A stretch of DNA of 64,000 nt from Leclercia adecarboxylata (GCF_006874705.1 NZ_CP035382.1:3224001-3288000); one strand, 5' to 3'; numbered from the stretch's first letter, positions 38,090-48,290 are shown. Translations and numbers: made by a program. Notes: generated by a model not told the origin, from the sequence alone.

Positions 38090-39073
38090 TCACTGGTATT
38101 CAATGTCTATGGTGGCAAGGGTATTGGCTCTGCCGGCGGTCACGACCTCGGCGGTCTGGTAGTACTGCACCTGGAAGGGCAGGTTGAACGGCTGGTTGGG
38201 CACCGTCTGGTCCCCGAAGGGGATGGGGTAGTCGTAGCGCAGTAAAACGCCGCCGACCATCATTTTGACGCCGACGCCGCTGGCACTGTCGATGCCGGCG
38301 TTAATATTCAGTACATCATTTCCGTCGCTAATGGAGGTGGCGCCGTTCGGGCTGGTGATACGGGCGGTCATCGTCACCGCGTCGGTGCAGGTTGCGGTCA
38401 GATTGAAGGTTCTCCAGTCGCTGGTGCTGCCGACATGGGTAAACTGGCTGACGGCAAAATTCCCCAGAGAGACGTTCAGGCTTTTCGGATCCACCGAGCA
38501 GGTGGTCGCCTTCAGCGCCAGATTGCCACCGTAGCGCACGGCGTTAAGCTGACCCAGCTTTTGATCGGGGTAGATGCCCAGCGACCAGATGCCGTTATGC
38601 ACCGTCGTTGAGGCCTGCTCTCCGGTGGTACTTGCGGTTTTGATTAGCTGCATCGTCAGCGTCACGTTGAAGCTGCCGTCACTGCTGACGTACCCCAACG
38701 GCGTACTTCTGCTGTCACAGTGGGCGGCGCGGCCGCGTACCGGCTGTCCGGCGCTGTTCAGCAGTTCAATACCTATCCCTTCGATACCGCTGCGCCAGAC
38801 GCCCGGCATCCCCGGTATCTCCTCGCCTGGGCCCAGATGGCAGGCGGTGATCGGCTTGCCGCTGTCGGCGGCATCACAGCGGCCTTTTACCCTGTGCGAC
38901 TGCGCGGAGCCGGGGATGGCGCTGCCAGCCCCGAGAGAGGCGGGCACCGTCAGGGTCCCCGGCGTGGCCGTCCAGGGCAGATCCGCAGTGGAGCAGGCCG
39001 CTTTGGCCTGCGGCATAAACAGAAACAGGGCGGCAAACAGGGCCAGAACACAGCCGTAACGGAAGGGTTTCAT
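38090..39073 (-). CDS. Fimbrial tip adhesin
   Basis: 327 residues. Signal peptide (about 1-25, ending QAKA), a Cys-rich N-terminal half of about 160 residues with no resemblance I can name (candidate receptor-binding lectin domain), and a C-terminal pilin domain beginning at TTCSVDPKSLNVSLG and ending ANTLATIDIEYQ. Two-domain size and its place after the usher are typical of FimH-type adhesins. Ligand unknown. Confidence 0.85.
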   Translation of the reverse strand: MKPFRYGCVLALFAALFLFMPQAKAACSTADLPWTATPGTLTVPASLGAGSAIPGSAQSHRVKGRCDAADSGKPITACHLGPGEEIPGMPGVWRSGIEGIGIELLNSAGQPVRGRAAHCDSRSTPLGYVSSDGSFNVTLTMQLIKTASTTGEQASTTVHNGIWSLGIYPDQKLGQLNAVRYGGNLALKATTCSVDPKSLNVSLGNFAVSQFTHVGSTSDWRTFNLTATCTDAVTMTARITSPNGATSISDGNDVLNINAGIDSASGVGVKMMVGGVLLRYDYPIPFGDQTVPNQPFNLPFQVQYYQTAEVVTAGRANTLATIDIEYQ

Positions 39074-39089
39074 CTTTTCCTCGACGTTG

Positions 39090-41630
39090 TCAGGTGCACT
39101 GCGCGGTGACGCTAATCACCGGGTCAGCGGATCGGGACGGCAGTTGATAGTGGGCGGAGCAGTGGGCGCCTGCGCCTTTGCCCCAGCTGACGTTGATATT
39201 GCCGTGGGCGTGCATCCCGGTCAGGTAGACCTGGCCGCCATCGGCAACGATAAATTCGCCGCTGTCATGGGCCGGCGCCGCCGTGGCGCCAAAGGGCACC
39301 GGACGACCGTCAGCCCGGGTGAGAGTCAGCAGCACCCGGCTGCCGACGCGGGTATCAAAGTGAGTACGTACAATCGCCCCCCGGGTTGGGGTGATGACTT
39401 TGGCCGCCTGGCCGACGTCGGCCCCGGCGGGCAGGCTTTCGGTATTCAGCGCCACGGTGTTGTGATGGTACGGCGTGACGTAAGGCACGATGGCATAGCC
39501 ACGATAGTCGGTTTTGACCCCGGTCTGGTTGTCGATCCCGGTTCCGCTGGCCCCCGGCGCCTCCACCAGCGCCACGGTATCTCCCATCGGCTGGCCGAAG
39601 GTGACGCCGTGGGCGTGGACAATCATGCTGCCCTGCACGCCGAGGTTGAGCTGGCGCTGCTGGTTATCCCGGGAGTAGCCCGCCGTCATTTCGCCGTAGG
39701 TGGCTTTGTAATCGCTGTTCAGGCTGGTGCTGTAGCCGGACGCGTGGCTGTGGCCCTGCTGCACCCCCCAGCTGAGATTATTGTCTGCCAGCGCGGTGCC
39801 GTTGAGGCCGACGCTCTGGCTGGTGTCATCTTTGCTGTTGTTGAAGGTGTAATTGACCCAGGTATTGCTCAGCCAACGATCCAGCGGGACGGAGAGGTTA
39901 AAGCCGAAGGTCTGCTCGTTCTCCCGCTGGTCGTCGTCGTCCTCATCCTGCGTGTTTTTGCTCAGGCCGTAGTTGATACCGTAACTGATGCCGTGCCAGC
40001 TGCCGTTATAGCCAATGCTCAGCGAGGTCATGCCCTGGTCGCTGTGCCAGTAGTTCTCTTTCACCAGGCTTAACGTCATCGACCCCAGAGAGCCGCCCAG
40101 GGACTGATCGAGGGTCGCCTCCTGGCGGTCGCGTCGCCTGTCGCCTGGCGTCCAGTCGTCGTTGGCGGTGTGCGAGTCAAACACGTCTGCCAGGGTGGCA
40201 AATCCGGCGCTGTTGTAGCGATACCCGGCCACCGTAAAGTGGGTGCCGGTGGTGACGAAATCTTTGCTGTAGCGCACCCGCCAGGCGCGGCCGCGGGAGG
40301 TTTTTTGCCCCTGCATCTGCGATTTCGCCGCGGTTATATCCACCGAAAACGCCCCCCAGTCACCGATATTTTTCCCGGTGCCGAGCGCCAGGGCATCGTA
40401 ATACTGGCTGGTCTGGAGGCCGCCATAGGCGGTGATATCGTACGGCAGACCGTAGATCCCGGTCCCCTGCAGGAATGGCGTCTGCTCCACGCTGTGGTCA
40501 TAGCTGCGGTAGCGCCCGCCGGTCAGGCTGTATTTGAACCGGCCTTCACGCTGCAAAACCGGCACTGAGGCGTAAGGCACCACGAAGTGCTGCTCGCTAC
40601 CGTCGGTCTCTTTGACGGTGACGTTCAGATCGCCGCTGCCGCCGGTGGGGTAGAGATCGTGAATCTCGAACGCGCCGGGTGCGACGTAATTTTGATAGAT
40701 CACGTAGCCGTTCTGGCGCACCACCACCTGGGCATTGCTGTGCGCCACGCCGCGAATGCGCGGGGCGAAGCCTTTCAGGCTGTCCGGCAGCATGTCGTCG
40801 TCCGAGGCGATCTGCGCTCCGGTGAACGACAGGCTGTCAAACACGTCCGAGGGGGTGGCGCTTTGCCCGAGGGTGACGACGCTGCCCAGCGACAGGATAT
40901 TGCGCTGGGCATAGCTGTAGACGGAGGAAAAATCGCGCTGCGTGGTGCGATCGTCCCGGGTCTGGCTCCATGTCGAGTAGTTACGCAGGCGCCAGGCGCC
41001 GAGGTTCAGCCCCGGACGCAGGTTCAGGTAGTCATTGCGCTGGTGGCTGCTGTCTTCACCCCAGCTGCGGCTATCCCCGGCGGAGTAGCTGTAGTTCAGC
41101 AGGAAGGCGTTGATGCCGTTGTCCATCTCTTCCGGCGCCACGTAACCGTGGGGAACCGGGGTGATGGCCGCCTGAGGGATACTCAGCAGCAGCTGCTGCT
41201 GGCCGGGGCGGAAGGTGGCGCTGGCGGCAGGTAACCCAGCGAGATCGACACAGCCGTCATTCTTCGTGCCGCTGAATTTATCGCTCCGGATACCCAGGCT
41301 CTTAAGGGTCTCCACCGAGAGGCAGGGTTGCAGGGTGGCCGGTCCGCTGGCCGGCTGTTGCAGGCCAAAGGCGATCTTTCTGTTGGCTACTTTGTTGTTA
41401 TTGACGTAGACATCCACCTGATAGCTCCCCGGCGCGATGCCTGGGCCCGTCTCATACACGGAAAGGTCGGTTTTGCCCTGACCGGGGGTATCGATATCCA
41501 GCAGGGCCGGGTTGAAATAATCCTCCGCCAGCACCTGCTGCACGCCCACGCTCAGTATCGCGCAGCCCAGCGCAATCAGCAGGGCGCGCGCGGGGTGACG
41601 GGGTGCTTTGGTGGAGTAGTCCCAGGGCAT
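39090..41630 (-). CDS. Outer membrane fimbrial usher (FimD family)
   Basis: 846 residues. Signal segment near 15-36, N-terminal chaperone-binding domain from EDYFNPALLDI with the conserved PGSYQVDVYVNN, a 24-strand beta-barrel with plug (GSGDLNVTVKETDGSEQHF) and C-terminal domains. It assembles and exports subunits delivered by the chaperone. 13 bases after the chaperone stop. Confidence 0.95.
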   Translation of the reverse strand: MPWDYSTKAPRHPARALLIALGCAILSVGVQQVLAEDYFNPALLDIDTPGQGKTDLSVYETGPGIAPGSYQVDVYVNNNKVANRKIAFGLQQPASGPATLQPCLSVETLKSLGIRSDKFSGTKNDGCVDLAGLPAASATFRPGQQQLLLSIPQAAITPVPHGYVAPEEMDNGINAFLLNYSYSAGDSRSWGEDSSHQRNDYLNLRPGLNLGAWRLRNYSTWSQTRDDRTTQRDFSSVYSYAQRNILSLGSVVTLGQSATPSDVFDSLSFTGAQIASDDDMLPDSLKGFAPRIRGVAHSNAQVVVRQNGYVIYQNYVAPGAFEIHDLYPTGGSGDLNVTVKETDGSEQHFVVPYASVPVLQREGRFKYSLTGGRYRSYDHSVEQTPFLQGTGIYGLPYDITAYGGLQTSQYYDALALGTGKNIGDWGAFSVDITAAKSQMQGQKTSRGRAWRVRYSKDFVTTGTHFTVAGYRYNSAGFATLADVFDSHTANDDWTPGDRRRDRQEATLDQSLGGSLGSMTLSLVKENYWHSDQGMTSLSIGYNGSWHGISYGINYGLSKNTQDEDDDDQRENEQTFGFNLSVPLDRWLSNTWVNYTFNNSKDDTSQSVGLNGTALADNNLSWGVQQGHSHASGYSTSLNSDYKATYGEMTAGYSRDNQQRQLNLGVQGSMIVHAHGVTFGQPMGDTVALVEAPGASGTGIDNQTGVKTDYRGYAIVPYVTPYHHNTVALNTESLPAGADVGQAAKVITPTRGAIVRTHFDTRVGSRVLLTLTRADGRPVPFGATAAPAHDSGEFIVADGGQVYLTGMHAHGNINVSWGKGAGAHCSAHYQLPSRSADPVISVTAQCT

Positions 41631-41643
41631 GGCGGCGTCGGGC

Positions 41644-42318
41644 TTAGTGCAAAGGCGCAGACCAGGCGTGGCTTACCGCGCCGTAGTCGTTGATGATTTT
41701 CCAGGAAACCGTGCTCCCGGTGATGCCGCCCGGCACGGCAAAGTGCGCGTCGCTGTCGGGGGCCACCCAGGTCACATTGTCGGCTTTTTTACCGCCGACG
41801 GTGATGGTCTGGAAGTTCATGTAAAAGGGCGTCGGGTTGCTCACCACCAGTCTATTGCCCTGCTTATGCCAGCGTAATTTACCCGCCACCTCGTCCGGTT
41901 TGCCGTTAATCCCGCTCGGGCGGTAGATCAGTTTGATTCGCGTTTTAATGGCGATTTGCAGGGTGTTACTGCTCTCTTCCCGGGAGGTGGACGGAATGGA
42001 TTTGATATTCAGCCAGTAGAGCGATTCGCGATCGGTCGGCAACGTGCCCCCGGTGCGCACCACGCGCAGGATGTTGTCCTGTTTGCCATCGAGGCGAAAC
42101 AGCGGCGGGGTGATAAGAAACGGCGCTTTATTCCGCGCAGAATCGGCGCTCTCCACCCAGGATTGCACCAGATAGTCGAGGTTATCCGGGTTGGAAAGCC
42201 CTAACGACGCTTCTTTTTTATCTCCCTGATAGATTAGACGGGTCCCTTCGATAATCACCCCGGCGTGAGCGGCGGTGGTAATGAATAACAGGGCGGCGAT
42301 GAAAACAGATTTACGCAT
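41644..42318 (-). CDS. Periplasmic fimbrial chaperone (PapD/FimC family)
   Basis: 224 residues with a signal peptide (1-19). Two Ig-like domains: GVIIEGTRLIYQGDKKEASL carries the conserved N-terminal Arg, and KTRIKLIYRPSGI the motif of the second. It holds subunits by donor-strand complementation and hands them to the usher. 57 bases downstream of the major subunit gene. Confidence 0.95.
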   Translation of the reverse strand: MRKSVFIAALLFITTAAHAGVIIEGTRLIYQGDKKEASLGLSNPDNLDYLVQSWVESADSARNKAPFLITPPLFRLDGKQDNILRVVRTGGTLPTDRESLYWLNIKSIPSTSREESSNTLQIAIKTRIKLIYRPSGINGKPDEVAGKLRWHKQGNRLVVSNPTPFYMNFQTITVGGKKADNVTWVAPDSDAHFAVPGGITGSTVSWKIINDYGAVSHAWSAPLH

Positions 42319-42375
42319 GGCGGGACTCTGATAAAGCAGGCGGTGCCTGACCGCAGAGGGCCAGGCAGCGCAGGA

Positions 42376-42912
42376 TTAGTTGTACATGACGGTAAAGGTG
42401 GAGACCGCATTCGCCGGGCCGGCGGTGATGGTGCTGCCGGTCTGGATATAGCGTGCGCCAAACACCAGATCGTTGGTGGTGGTGCCGGACTGAAGCGTAT
42501 AGCTGGTGGAGGCGGTGTACAGGCTCAGTGGATTTTCTGTCTTATCCAGCAGCTGGATACCGACGCCGGTGGCGGCACCGGTGCCTGGCGTTACCGCCAG
42601 CACGTTGGCGTTGGTACCGTCAGCGGAGCCACCAAAGGTGATCGCCGCGCTGGTGATGGTTTCCGGGCAGTCTTTCAGCTGGATATCAAAACGGGTGGTT
42701 GACGTGGTCGAGCCTGAACCGGTAAAGGCCGTTTGTGAGACTTTGCCGAGGGAAACATCCAGCGGGCTGCTGACGCCATTTACCACCTGACAGGCGGAGT
42801 CGATGATTTCGCCAGTGAAATTAATCTGTCCCTCGCCGCTGTTTGCAGCCCAGGCAGAGACAGAACAACATAATGCAGTGGCAATAAAGGTGCCGGAGAC
42901 AATTTTACGCAT
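42376..42912 (-). CDS. Major fimbrial subunit (FimA-like)
   Basis: 178 residues from ATG 42912 (MRKIVSGTFIATALCCSVSA) after CAGGAA. Signal peptide to SAWA; pilin fold with the disulfide cysteines SACQVV and LKDCPE and the terminal strand AVSTFTVMYN. First gene of the five-gene operon, hence expected to be the main shaft protein. The operon has no recombinase or regulator beside it. The gap 42913-43188 holds its promoter region and nothing coding. Confidence 0.92.
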   Translation of the reverse strand: MRKIVSGTFIATALCCSVSAWAANSGEGQINFTGEIIDSACQVVNGVSSPLDVSLGKVSQTAFTGSGSTTSTTRFDIQLKDCPETITSAAITFGGSADGTNANVLAVTPGTGAATGVGIQLLDKTENPLSLYTASTSYTLQSGTTTNDLVFGARYIQTGSTITAGPANAVSTFTVMYN

Positions 42913-43188
42913 AATAATTCCTGAATAAATTCCGGGGGTAATAACATCCGTTGTGATGAACTGCGGTAAAAAGTGGGGCAACTTTTTACCGGGTAGATAA
43001 TTTACGTAATTAATTTCGGATAACTATTGGTCGGGTCAATAGTGATTCCGATAACGGTTGAATTTTTATTTTTACTGAAATTACAAGGGGATGATGTTAT
43101 TGCCGCCCGGCAGCGATAAGAGAAATGTCTGTCCGATGGCGCCTTATCAACGCTATAGTGTTAACAAGATGTCACAAGGAGAAAGAAC

Positions 43189-44154
43189 GTGGATTATCGC
43201 AAAATTATCAAAGAGGTCGGGCGGGGGAAAAACCACGCCCGCGACCTGGATCAGGAGACCGCCCGGGCGCTCTATACCGCGATGCTGAACGGCGAGGTAC
43301 CGGATCTGGAGATGGGCGGCATCCTGATTGCCCTGCGTATTAAGGGCGAAGGCGAAGCCGAAATGCGCGGTTTCTACGAAGCGATGCAGGCGCAAACCCT
43401 GCGCCTGACGCCGCCGGTGGCGAAGCCGATGCCGGTGGTGATCCCGAGCTATAACGGCGCGCGCAAGCAGGCCAACCTGACCCCGCTGCTGGCTATTCTG
43501 CTGAACAAGCTGGGGTTTCCGGTAGTGGTACACGGGATAAGTGAAGATCCCACCCGCGTGCTGACGGAAACCATTTTTACCCTGCTGGGCATCGAGCCGA
43601 CCCGTCACGGCGGCCAGGCGCAGGCGAAGCTCGAGGGGCATCATCCGGTCTATATTCCGGTGAGCACCCTGTGTCCGCCGCTGGAAAAACAGCTGGCGAT
43701 GCGCTGGCGGATGGGGGTGCGTAACAGCGCCCATACCCTCGCCAAGCTGGCGACGCCCTTTGCGGAAGATGCCGCCCTGCGCCTCTCCAGCGTCTCGCAC
43801 CCGGAGTACGTCACCCGCGTGGCGACCTTTTTTGCCGATATTGGCGGTCGGGGGCTGTTGATGCACGGCACCGAAGGGGAAGTATATGCCAACCCGCAGC
43901 GCTGCCCGCAGCAAACCCTGATTGACCCGACGGCGGGAACCCGGGTGGTGCTGGAGCGCGGAGAAGAGAACAGCGACGTCTCCCTGCCGCAGGCCAAAGA
44001 TCCTGAAACGACCGCCCGCTGGATAGAGAGTTGCCTGGCCGGGCGTGAAGCGGTGCCGCACGCTCTGAAGCTACAGATGGCCTGCTGCCTGCTGGCGACC
44101 GGACAGGTTGAGACGGTCGACGCCGGGCTGGCGCGGGTTAACCAGAGTTTTTAA
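43189..44154 (+). CDS. ybiB: Nucleic-acid-binding TrpD2-type protein YbiB
   Basis: 321 residues; the start is a GTG 7 bases after AAGGAGAAAG. Anthranilate-phosphoribosyltransferase-like fold (family TrpD2), but in E. coli YbiB binds nucleic acids rather than acting in tryptophan synthesis. Conserved: VVIPSYNGARKQANLTPLLA and WRMGVRNSAHTLAKL. In E. coli it shares the SOS-controlled dinG operon; here 5.3 kb of fimbrial genes intervene and I see no LexA box before it. Confidence 0.93.
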   Translation: MDYRKIIKEVGRGKNHARDLDQETARALYTAMLNGEVPDLEMGGILIALRIKGEGEAEMRGFYEAMQAQTLRLTPPVAKPMPVVIPSYNGARKQANLTPLLAILLNKLGFPVVVHGISEDPTRVLTETIFTLLGIEPTRHGGQAQAKLEGHHPVYIPVSTLCPPLEKQLAMRWRMGVRNSAHTLAKLATPFAEDAALRLSSVSHPEYVTRVATFFADIGGRGLLMHGTEGEVYANPQRCPQQTLIDPTAGTRVVLERGEENSDVSLPQAKDPETTARWIESCLAGREAVPHALKLQMACCLLATGQVETVDAGLARVNQSF

Positions 44155-44155
44155 A

Positions 44156-44196
44156 TAAAAAAAGGCCCGTCCAGCGATGGACGGGCCAAAAAAATA
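44156..44196. terminator. Bidirectional terminator ybiB / ybiJ
   Basis: GGCCCGTCCAGCGATGGACGG followed by GCC forms a 10-bp GC stem with A-runs on both sides (T-runs on the minus strand to the left). Confidence 0.85.
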
Positions 44197-44266
44197 ACAA
44201 CAGGGTCAATGAGGGTTGGAGCATCTCGCCAGCGAACTGGCGAGCAGAGCAGAGATAAGGGGCAGG

Positions 44267-44527
44267 TTATTTGTAGATAACCGCAGTACCGCTCAGTTTG
44301 TTGTTGGTGTTGGCGGAGGTAATGGTGTAACCGGTCGCGCCAGCCGCTTCAGCTTTCGCTGCCAGGCGTGCTTCCAGACCATCCAGCGTGGTCGCGCCTT
44401 CAGCACTCACCACACCGATTTTGTTCATGCTGTTTGCCTGAGCGGCGCTGATAGATTCCGCAGCGAAAGCACCGAAGGAGAGGGTAGTCAGGGCAACAGC
44501 GGCAACAGCATATTTAATGGTTTTCAT
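44267..44527 (-). CDS. ybiJ: YhcN/BhsA-family periplasmic protein YbiJ
   Basis: 86 residues from MKTIKYAVAAVALTTLSFGA. Signal peptide ending AFAA, then a single DUF1471 (YdgH/BhsA/McbA) domain with DGLEARLAAKAEAAGATGY and a C-terminal TAVIYK. DUF1471 proteins respond to stress and influence biofilm. A relative, mcbA, lies at 48430. Confidence 0.92.
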   Translation of the reverse strand: MKTIKYAVAAVALTTLSFGAFAAESISAAQANSMNKIGVVSAEGATTLDGLEARLAAKAEAAGATGYTITSANTNNKLSGTAVIYK

Positions 44528-44812
44528 CGTTAGTATCTCGCAGGTTATTCTGTTAAGGGGACGTTGTTCCGTCGATGTGATAAGTATCACGCTTTTTTAC
44601 GAGAGATAAAATCGAAGAGAATTGACGACATCATTCGAAAAATTTGAATGACAAATAAGTTATTGAATATTAATAAATTCAGTGAATGAATTTACCTTTC
44701 TTGCCGTTGCGCTTTACAGAGGGAAGTGTGAGGGCACGTTTTGCGAAACGCACAGCAAAAAATCGTGCTCAAAAAAGAAACCGCTTGCGTGGCGTTGCTG
44801 CCGCCAGGCCAG

Positions 44813-45079
44813 TCATCGTAACTGGCTGTCTTTCGATCCTCTGCGATTATATCCTGCATGTGATGCATTATGTGAATCTTTCTCCTGCTGGCAGGCGATG
44901 CACAGCCGGACGCCGGGCACCGCTTTACGCCGCGCTTCGGGGATGGGCTCCCCGCACTCTTCGCAGGTTTTCAGGCTCTCACCCTGCGGGATCTCGCCCC
45001 GCGCCCGCGCCACCGCATCTTCAATGGTACTGTTGATCTGTTCATTAACGGCGTCATCATTCGCCCAACCGGAAGCCAT
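44813..45079 (-). CDS. ybiI: DksA/TraR-type zinc-finger protein YbiI
   Basis: 88 residues, E. coli length. Four-cysteine zinc finger CEECGEP ... LCIACQQ in the C-terminal half and an acidic helical N-terminus (ANDDAVNEQI). Related to DksA, lacking the long coiled-coil. Preceded by CAGGAGGG. Confidence 0.93.
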   Translation of the reverse strand: MASGWANDDAVNEQINSTIEDAVARARGEIPQGESLKTCEECGEPIPEARRKAVPGVRLCIACQQEKDSHNASHAGYNRRGSKDSQLR

Positions 45080-45151
45080 AAACCCTCCTGACAGGATATT
45101 GCGCTGTACCAGTAACTATGGGGCTAAAAAACGCACAATCAAGGCGAAGGG

Positions 45152-45829
45152 CTAGATTTCAGACCATTCACGCAGCAGGTTATGGTAGAGATTGAGCAGG
45201 GAGAGCACTTCGTCACTTTCGCCATGGCGGCCGCGCAGAGTCTGGATATTGCGGTCCAGCTCGAACAGCATGGCGCGCTTTTTATCGTCGCGGATCATCG
45301 ACTGGATCCACATAAAGGAGGCTACCCGCACGCCCGCGGTCACCGGGGTCACGCAGTGCAGGCTGCTGGAGGGATAGAGGACCAGATCCCCTGCCGGGAG
45401 CTTGACGCTGTGCTGGCCGTAGGTGTCGTTAACCACCAGCTCGCCACCCTCGTAGCTGTCGGGCTCGCTTAAAAAGAGGGTGGCCGAGAGATCGGTCCGC
45501 ATCCAGCCACTTTGCGGGTGACTGCGCACGGCGCCGTCGACGTGAAAGCCGTAAGTTTCCTGCTGCTGATAGCGGTTAAACAGCGGGCTGGAGATCTGGC
45601 GCGGCAGGGCGGCGGCAAAAAAGAGCGCGTGCTGATTCACCGCCTGCAACACCGCCGCCTGCAGGGTGGCGTACAGCGGACTTTGCGTGTCGACCTGCTG
45701 GTTATTTTTGACCTGCGCACCCTGGTTGCCCACGGTGGCACGGCCGTCGATCCACGGGGCCTGGTCCAGCTGAGCGCGGAACTGCGCCACCTCATCGGCG
45801 TTCAGCACGCCCGGAATGTGATACATCAT
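45152..45829 (-). CDS. ybiX: PKHD-type Fe(II)/2-oxoglutarate hydroxylase YbiX
   Basis: 225 residues. Double-stranded beta-helix dioxygenase: iron ligands His and Asp in [10 protein letters not shown], the distal His in [10 protein letters not shown], and the 2-oxoglutarate-binding Arg in TAGVRVASF. Lies 42 bases downstream of fiu in the same direction, so it is probably iron-regulated with it. Substrate unknown. Confidence 0.93.
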   Translation of the reverse strand: MMYHIPGVLNADEVAQFRAQLDQAPWIDGRATVGNQGAQVKNNQQVDTQSPLYATLQAAVLQAVNQHALFFAAALPRQISSPLFNRYQQQETYGFHVDGAVRSHPQSGWMRTDLSATLFLSEPDSYEGGELVVNDTYGQHSVKLPAGDLVLYPSSSLHCVTPVTAGVRVASFMWIQSMIRDDKKRAMLFELDRNIQTLRGRHGESDEVLSLLNLYHNLLREWSEI

Positions 45830-45846
45830 AAAAGGTTCTCCGAAAG

Positions 45847-45864
45847 GTGGGGCCGAAGCCCCAC
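45847..45864 (-). other. UUCG-loop hairpin between fiu and ybiX
   Basis: On the minus strand GTGGGGC-TTCG-GCCCCAC forms a 7-bp stem with a UUCG tetraloop, 7 bases after the fiu stop and followed by CTTTCGGAGAACC, the ybiX ribosome binding site. It may protect the fiu mRNA end or partly end transcription. Confidence 0.65.
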
Positions 45865-45870
45865 GCGGGA

Positions 45871-48156
45871 TCAGAAGTGCATGTTCGCCGTTAACATAAA
45901 GGTGCGCGGCTCGCCCGGATGGTAGCGGTAGCCACTCTTGTTGATGGAGGCGACATAATCTTCATCAAACAGGTTGTAGACGTTGAGCTGCATATCGAGG
46001 TTGCGGTTGACGCGATAGCCCAGTTTGGCATCGGCCACCCAGTAGCCTTCGGTGAAGGACGGGGTACCCACCGCGCCGTCAGAGCCACGATGCATGCTGC
46101 CGATGTAGCGCGCGCCGGCACCCACGGAGATCGCATCCGTGGCCTGGTACTGGCTCCACAGGGTGAAGGCATGTTCCGGAGTATACGGCAGGGAAGAGGT
46201 GCCATCCTGCGCCACGTCACTGCCGGTGCGCACGCTGGCGCGCTGCTGAGTATAACCGCCGATGACCTGCCAGGCCGGAGTGATGTTGCCCGCGGCAGAC
46301 AGCTCATAGCCTTCGATACGTTTTTTACCGTACTGCGAATAGGTGCCGTCATCGTTCTGCTCGACTTCGTTTTCGATGTCGGTGCGGAAGACTGCCGCGG
46401 TCAGCTGGAGACGTTTATCCAGCACTTCCCACTTGGTGCCCAGCTCGCTGGTCTTGGCCTTCTGCGGTTTAAAGTCCGTGCGGTTGGCGCTGCTGCCGGT
46501 GCCGCCCTGGGCCAGGGCAAAGTTATTGCCGCCCGGGGGCTGCTGGGAGATAGCGTAGTTGACGTAAATATTGCCGTGCTCGGTCAGATGGTAGAGCGCC
46601 CCGGCTTTCCAGTTGACCAGGTTACCGGAGGTGGCGGTATCCACCGTAGTGACCGGCGAGCCTTTAGGCGTGCCGGTCGGGCAGGCAACCGCCCCGCGAC
46701 CCGTGCCGCCGCAGATGCTGGCGCTGTCATATTCGGTGTGATACGTATCGAGACGAATTCCGCCGTTCAGCTCGAAGTCACGGGTGACCTGGAGCGTATC
46801 AAAGGCGTAAATCCCGAAGGTATCGGTCCGACCGTTGGCGTTGGCACCGCTGTTGTTCAGACCGCCCAGGCTGACGTTGCTGTTCGGGTGATAGATATTC
46901 ACCGGCGGCGGGGTGATGGCATCCACGCCATAGTTGGTCTGGGTTTCGCGGGTGAACTCCACCCCGGTGCTGATATCGTGGCCGACGCTGCCGGTATAGA
47001 ATTTGGTCGTCAGGTTGGTCTGGTTGGTCAGGATCTTGTTGCTGACATCTTTGGTGTTGGCGTTACGCGACCAGGTCCAGGTATCCACGTTGTTGCGATC
47101 GGGCTGGGTGATGTTGGTGGCCCCACCCATCACGGCGGTCATCAGATAATCCTGCTTCACCCGCGACCAGCGCGTGGTGTTCCGCACGGTGGTGTTGTCG
47201 TTGAAGTCGTGCTCAAAGCGCACCGTGGCGGTGTCGGAGGTGGAGTCGTCGTAATCGGAATCGGTGCCGTAGAAGTTGCTGGTATCCACTTTGCCGGAGT
47301 GATTCAGCGCCGCAGTGCCCGCCGATGGCGCAGAGTAGCCCGGCAGCCCGATGGTCGGGATGCCGCCGTCCGGGGTGTTGTGCTGAGTCACGTGCAGGTA
47401 GTTCAGATACAGACGGTTTTCCGTTCCCAGACCAAAGGCGAGGGAAGGGGCTACGCCGTAGCGTTCGTTCTTAACGTTATCGCGTCCTTCGTCGTGGGTT
47501 TTTTCACCCATCAGGTTCAGACGAAACGCCGAGGTGTCACCCATCACCTGGTTAATATCGAGGGTACCGCGACGCATGTACGCGCTGCCAATGCTGGCGG
47601 AGGCATCAATGCCCGAGTCCAGACGCGGCTGTTTACTGATCATATTGATGGAGCCGCTGGGTGCGCTACGGCCGTAATCGCTGCCGGATGGCCCTTTAAT
47701 CACTTCGACCTGTTCGGTGTTAAAGGTATCGCGCGTAGTGGTGCTGATGTCGCGGATCCCGTCAACGTAAATGCTGTTCGAGGTGTCCACACCGCGCATG
47801 TACACCGCGTCGCCGGTAGTGGAGTTACCGTTTTCACCGGCAAAGAAAGCCCCCACGCCCGGGACGTTTTTCAGGGCGTCGGTCAGGTTGGTGGTGCCCT
47901 GATCCTTCAGCACCTGTTCGGAGATAACGGTCATAGTGCGGGTGGTATCTGCCACGGGGCGGCTGAACTTCGCGTCGGCAGACTTCTGCGGCGCATAAAG
48001 CGAAGGTTGCGCCGCTTCTACCACCAGGGTGTCGTCAGACTTTTTATCGTTATTCTCCGCCGAGATAGCGCTCGCTACCGGGGAGAGGCCAATACACAGC
48101 CCCGCAAAAAAGGTCAGCGAGCTGAAGCTGTTCGGAACGTTGCGATTTTTATCCAT
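45871..48156 (-). CDS. fiu: TonB-dependent catecholate siderophore receptor Fiu
   Basis: 761 residues (E. coli 760). Signal peptide, TonB box ([11 protein letters not shown]), plug domain ([20 protein letters not shown]) and 22-strand barrel ending [11 protein letters not shown] with C-terminal Phe. Imports monomeric catechol-iron complexes such as dihydroxybenzoylserine-Fe. A Fur box lies upstream; ybiX follows. Confidence 0.96.
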   Translation of the reverse strand: MDKNRNVPNSFSSLTFFAGLCIGLSPVASAISAENNDKKSDDTLVVEAAQPSLYAPQKSADAKFSRPVADTTRTMTVISEQVLKDQGTTNLTDALKNVPGVGAFFAGENGNSTTGDAVYMRGVDTSNSIYVDGIRDISTTTRDTFNTEQVEVIKGPSGSDYGRSAPSGSINMISKQPRLDSGIDASASIGSAYMRRGTLDINQVMGDTSAFRLNLMGEKTHDEGRDNVKNERYGVAPSLAFGLGTENRLYLNYLHVTQHNTPDGGIPTIGLPGYSAPSAGTAALNHSGKVDTSNFYGTDSDYDDSTSDTATVRFEHDFNDNTTVRNTTRWSRVKQDYLMTAVMGGATNITQPDRNNVDTWTWSRNANTKDVSNKILTNQTNLTTKFYTGSVGHDISTGVEFTRETQTNYGVDAITPPPVNIYHPNSNVSLGGLNNSGANANGRTDTFGIYAFDTLQVTRDFELNGGIRLDTYHTEYDSASICGGTGRGAVACPTGTPKGSPVTTVDTATSGNLVNWKAGALYHLTEHGNIYVNYAISQQPPGGNNFALAQGGTGSSANRTDFKPQKAKTSELGTKWEVLDKRLQLTAAVFRTDIENEVEQNDDGTYSQYGKKRIEGYELSAAGNITPAWQVIGGYTQQRASVRTGSDVAQDGTSSLPYTPEHAFTLWSQYQATDAISVGAGARYIGSMHRGSDGAVGTPSFTEGYWVADAKLGYRVNRNLDMQLNVYNLFDEDYVASINKSGYRYHPGEPRTFMLTANMHF

Positions 48157-48257
48157 ATTGTTTAGCGACTTATAATTTTTAGAATCGAGTTTCCATTACG
48201 TTGTCAGGCAGGTCTGTGCCTTTTCCTGTGCCACGGGAATAACCGTAATGAACCTAC

Positions 48258-48290
48258 AAATGATAATAATTGTGATAAACATTATCATTT
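48258..48290 (-). promoter_or_regulatory. Fur box(es) upstream of fiu
   Basis: AAATGATAAT and ATTATCATTT are perfect inverted arms 13 bases apart, with an internal GATAA; overlapping 19-bp Fur sites can be read here. About 100 bases before the fiu start. The rest of 48157-48429 is non-coding apart from the mcbA terminator. Confidence 0.85.

Noticed and set aside
43189..44154. ybiB as a tryptophan biosynthesis gene (trpD)
   Set aside because: It has the anthranilate phosphoribosyltransferase-like fold but the TrpD2-type sequence of YbiB, and no trp genes are nearby.
45919..48165. A 748-codon open frame on the plus strand opposite fiu
   Set aside because: It is the antisense shadow of a high-GC TonB receptor gene, has no family resemblance, low-complexity Gly/Val/His composition and no ribosome binding site; fiu is complete on the other strand.
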